Made by a program: the position numbers and the translations under genes. From Peribacillus glennii (GTDB lineage: Bacteria; Bacillota; Bacilli; Bacillales; DSM-1321): a stretch of 64,000 nucleotides of DNA. The stretch is taken from positions 992,001-1,056,000 of the forward strand of contig NZ_QVTD01000003.1 of NCBI RefSeq assembly GCF_003429105.1. Direction: 5' to 3'. Positions 62,334-64,000 of the stretch are shown here, in pieces. A model generated the notes under the pieces. It was not told the origin of the DNA. It worked only from the letters and a program-made list of their open reading frames with translations, and searched no databases. Numbering within the stretch: the first letter of the stretch is position 1; every line of letters starts with the position of its first letter.

Positions 62334-62705
62334 CTACTGCTGTGTTTCTTTTAAATCAGGACGCAAAGCAATCGCCTTTTCCAAATAAGCATGCCGGATA
62401 TCCTGCTGGGCTAGTTCTGTATTCAGGTGAATCATGATCCGAATACAGAATTTCAGAGAATTTGGTACCGGGATTTCCTGCATGCACATGACCGGCACAT
62501 AGGTCCAGCCGTTGAACTTGCGAAGTGCCTTGGCCGGAAAGACTGAATTGATATCATCTGTTACGGAAATAAAAACGGAAGCAACGTTTTCCGGCTCTAT
62601 TTCATTTTCTTCAATCATATTCACCAGCAATTTTTCCGTTGCTTCGATAATGTGCTGTTCTTCATTCCTGTCGACTGTAATCGCACCCCTGACTCCTCGA
62701 ATCAT
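62334..62705 (-). CDS. aroH: Chorismate mutase, AroH type
   Basis: The 123-residue protein matches monofunctional AroH chorismate mutase: VRGVRGAITVDRNEEQHI with the catalytic Arg, SVFISVTDDINSVFPAKALRKF and VPVMCMQEIPVPNSLKFCIRIM. It converts chorismate to prephenate as a trimer with a barrel fold. Start ATG 62705 follows AAGGGGGAGAAAG. Located between aroB and hisC without the trp genes that separate aroH and hisC in B. subtilis. Confidence 0.95.
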   Translation of the reverse strand: MIRGVRGAITVDRNEEQHIIEATEKLLVNMIEENEIEPENVASVFISVTDDINSVFPAKALRKFNGWTYVPVMCMQEIPVPNSLKFCIRIMIHLNTELAQQDIRHAYLEKAIALRPDLKETQQ

Positions 62706-62731
62706 CTTTCTCCCCCTTGGTTTGCGGTCAT

Positions 62732-63826
62732 TTAGTTTTTTCTGTATATCACTGAGAGGTTATCCATAATTTCACTGTCAGATATATTTGCCATCTTTGG
62801 ACTGCCCACTTTTTCGAGCAAGACAAATGTAACAATGTCGCTGATCACCTTTTTATCCCGTTTCATAAACGACAGTATATCCGTCTTGTTTAAACCTTCG
62901 TGAATCTCTGTTTCATAGCCTAAACCGCGGGCCCAATCGATAAACCCTTCAAGATCGATATCCAGCTGCAGCTTTTTCCGGCTCAAATGCAGGGCAAAGA
63001 TGGTCCCGATCATAACGGCTTCACCATGCGAAAATTTTCCATATCCAGCCAATCCTTCGATAGCATGTCCAAGCGTATGGCCGAGGTTCAGGTAGGCGCG
63101 GACACCTGTTTCTTTTTCATCTTCCTCAACAATCGCCGCTTTAATTTCAATCCCTCTTTTGATCATATGCAAGAGCTGCTCTTCAGTCAGTGTATCCAAC
63201 CGGGTTACATTCGCGAATAGCCAACTGTAAAACCCCGGATCCTGGATTAAAGCTTCCTTAACAACCTCCGCAAAACCCGACCTTAACTCCCTGGGAGGCA
63301 AAGTTTCCAAAAAGGATAGATCAAAAAACACGGCTTCCGGCTGATGGAAAACGCCAATCATATTCTTTCCTTGCGGATGGTTGATAGCCACCTTCCCGCC
63401 AACTGCGCTATCATGTGAAAGCAATGTAGTAGGCACCTGGATAAACGGGATGCCCCTCATGAAGGTTGCCGCAACAAAGCCGGCAAGGTCGCCGACCGCT
63501 CCTCCCCCAAGCGCGATAATCATTGATTTTCGGTTTAAGTTTTGGGAAAGCGCATAGCTCTGGCACGCAAAGAATACATCAAATGTTTTAGCATGCTCCC
63601 CTTCAGGGACTACATAATCCAAAATTGGGATACCAATACCGGACAATAATTCCTTTACGGTATGTAAATGAAGACCGGCAACTTTTTCGTCTGTGATAAT
63701 CAGTATTTTCCCTACCTGGGAAAAGTGTTCCCGAATAAATTCCGGCAGGGAGTTGGTAGCATTTCGCCCGATGAAAACCGGATAGGACTTGGACGGCGTT
63801 TTTACTTTAATGGTTTCCATTGCCAA
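62732..63826 (-). CDS. aroB: 3-dehydroquinate synthase
   Basis: The 364-residue protein has NAD-binding IALGGGAVGDLAGFVAAT near residue 100, PTTLLSHDSAVGGKVAIN near residue 125, and metal ligands Glu in AEVVKEALI near residue 187, and His in LNLGHTLGHAIE near residue 250. TTG 63826 abuts the chorismate synthase stop and has AAAGGAG at good spacing; the ATG six bases on gives the better N-terminal match. It makes dehydroquinate from DAHP. Confidence 0.96.
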   Translation of the reverse strand: MAMETIKVKTPSKSYPVFIGRNATNSLPEFIREHFSQVGKILIITDEKVAGLHLHTVKELLSGIGIPILDYVVPEGEHAKTFDVFFACQSYALSQNLNRKSMIIALGGGAVGDLAGFVAATFMRGIPFIQVPTTLLSHDSAVGGKVAINHPQGKNMIGVFHQPEAVFFDLSFLETLPPRELRSGFAEVVKEALIQDPGFYSWLFANVTRLDTLTEEQLLHMIKRGIEIKAAIVEEDEKETGVRAYLNLGHTLGHAIEGLAGYGKFSHGEAVMIGTIFALHLSRKKLQLDIDLEGFIDWARGLGYETEIHEGLNKTDILSFMKRDKKVISDIVTFVLLEKVGSPKMANISDSEIMDNLSVIYRKN

Positions 63827-64000
63827 TTAAAACTCCTTTGCCTCTGCCTTATGAGTTTCGATCGCCTCAACCAATTTTTCAAAACGGTCGGCCGGAAATT
63901 GATCGATCAGGGCTGCGGCAAGCTCCCATGCGACAACGGCTTCTGCAACGACGGCTGCCGCCGGGACTGCACAACTGTCGGAACGCTCGATGCTAGCTGC
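63827..64000 (-). CDS. aroC: Chorismate synthase, C-terminal end; cut by the window edge
   Basis: The last 57 residues are present: an [20 protein letters not shown] segment typical of the chorismate synthase active site, followed by a C-terminal helical tail ending AKEF. The gene (called aroF in B. subtilis) starts beyond the right edge. Its stop codon directly abuts the TTG start of aroB, and its last codons contain the aroB ribosome binding site, so the two are translationally coupled. Confidence 0.92.
   Translation of the reverse strand, partial: AASIERSDSCAVPAAAVVAEAVVAWELAAALIDQFPADRFEKLVEAIETHKAEAKEF

Noticed and set aside
1-64000. CRISPR arrays, tRNA genes, prophage or transposase genes
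   Set aside because: No regularly spaced repeats, no tRNA-like cloverleaf sequence and no integrase, transposase or phage structural protein was recognised.

Overview
The window comes from a Gram-positive endospore-forming member of the Bacillaceae. The gene order closely follows the Bacillus subtilis segment aroF-aroB-aroH ... qcrABC ... dapB-mgsA-bshA ... panBCD ... ponA-recU ... yprAB ... rnpB ... ypbR. Supporting signs are strong AGGAGG-type ribosome binding sites, frequent TTG/GTG starts, a B-type RNase P RNA, bacillithiol genes and spore-coat-like proteins. It is an ordinary chromosome backbone, mostly on the minus strand; no phage, CRISPR array, tRNA or transposase gene was seen.

Layout from left to right. 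1-4.5 kb: 5' part of a dynamin-like protein (dynA), a type III polyketide synthase with a membrane methyltransferase (bcsA-ypbQ), and a CheX-like protein. 4.7-6.2 kb: small accessory genes, including a tiny zinc ribbon and an AT-rich secreted protein. 6.5-9 kb: a three-gene ba3-type cytochrome oxidase operon behind a candidate Fnr-type promoter. 9-22.6 kb: EamA transporter, M32 carboxypeptidase, a frameshifted DinG-like helicase (ypvA), rRNA methyltransferase ypsC with a PAS-domain remnant in front, rnpB, gpsB, ypsA, a repeat-rich CotD-like coat protein and the mitomycin-repair pair mrfB-mrfA. 22.7-31 kb: hydrolase, Hsp20, the ypp cluster, recU and ponA. 31-43 kb: ypoC-nth-dnaD-asnS-aspB-ypmBA, a secreted degenerate beta-lactamase-fold protein, dinG and panDCB. 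43-50 kb: birA-cca-bshA-bshB1-mgsA-dapB-ypjD and ypjC. 50-64 kb: metallopeptidase, ypjBA, qcrCBA, ypiFBA, a degenerate amidohydrolase-like protein and the aromatic amino acid supraoperon (aroA, tyrA, hisC, aroH, aroB, end of aroC), without the trp genes that sit there in B. subtilis.

Functionally the window joins respiration (menaquinol:cytochrome c reductase plus ba3 oxidase), cell-wall growth and division (PBP1, GpsB, RecU), DNA repair (MrfAB, Nth, DinG), cofactor synthesis (pantothenate, bacillithiol, BirA) and the common aromatic pathway.

The less ordinary content is mostly between genes: three copies of a transposase-less element with TATAAGTTGAA-type inverted ends (one beside the rnpB promoter and carrying its own folded core), two other dispersed repeat families, a 118-base nested hairpin behind a promoter upstream of panB, a LexA-box-like site upstream of mrfA, and an Fnr-like site at class II spacing upstream of the ba3 oxidase. 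Two conserved-looking proteins (36.8 kb and 57.6 kb) keep an enzyme-like fold signature but have lost its metal ligands.
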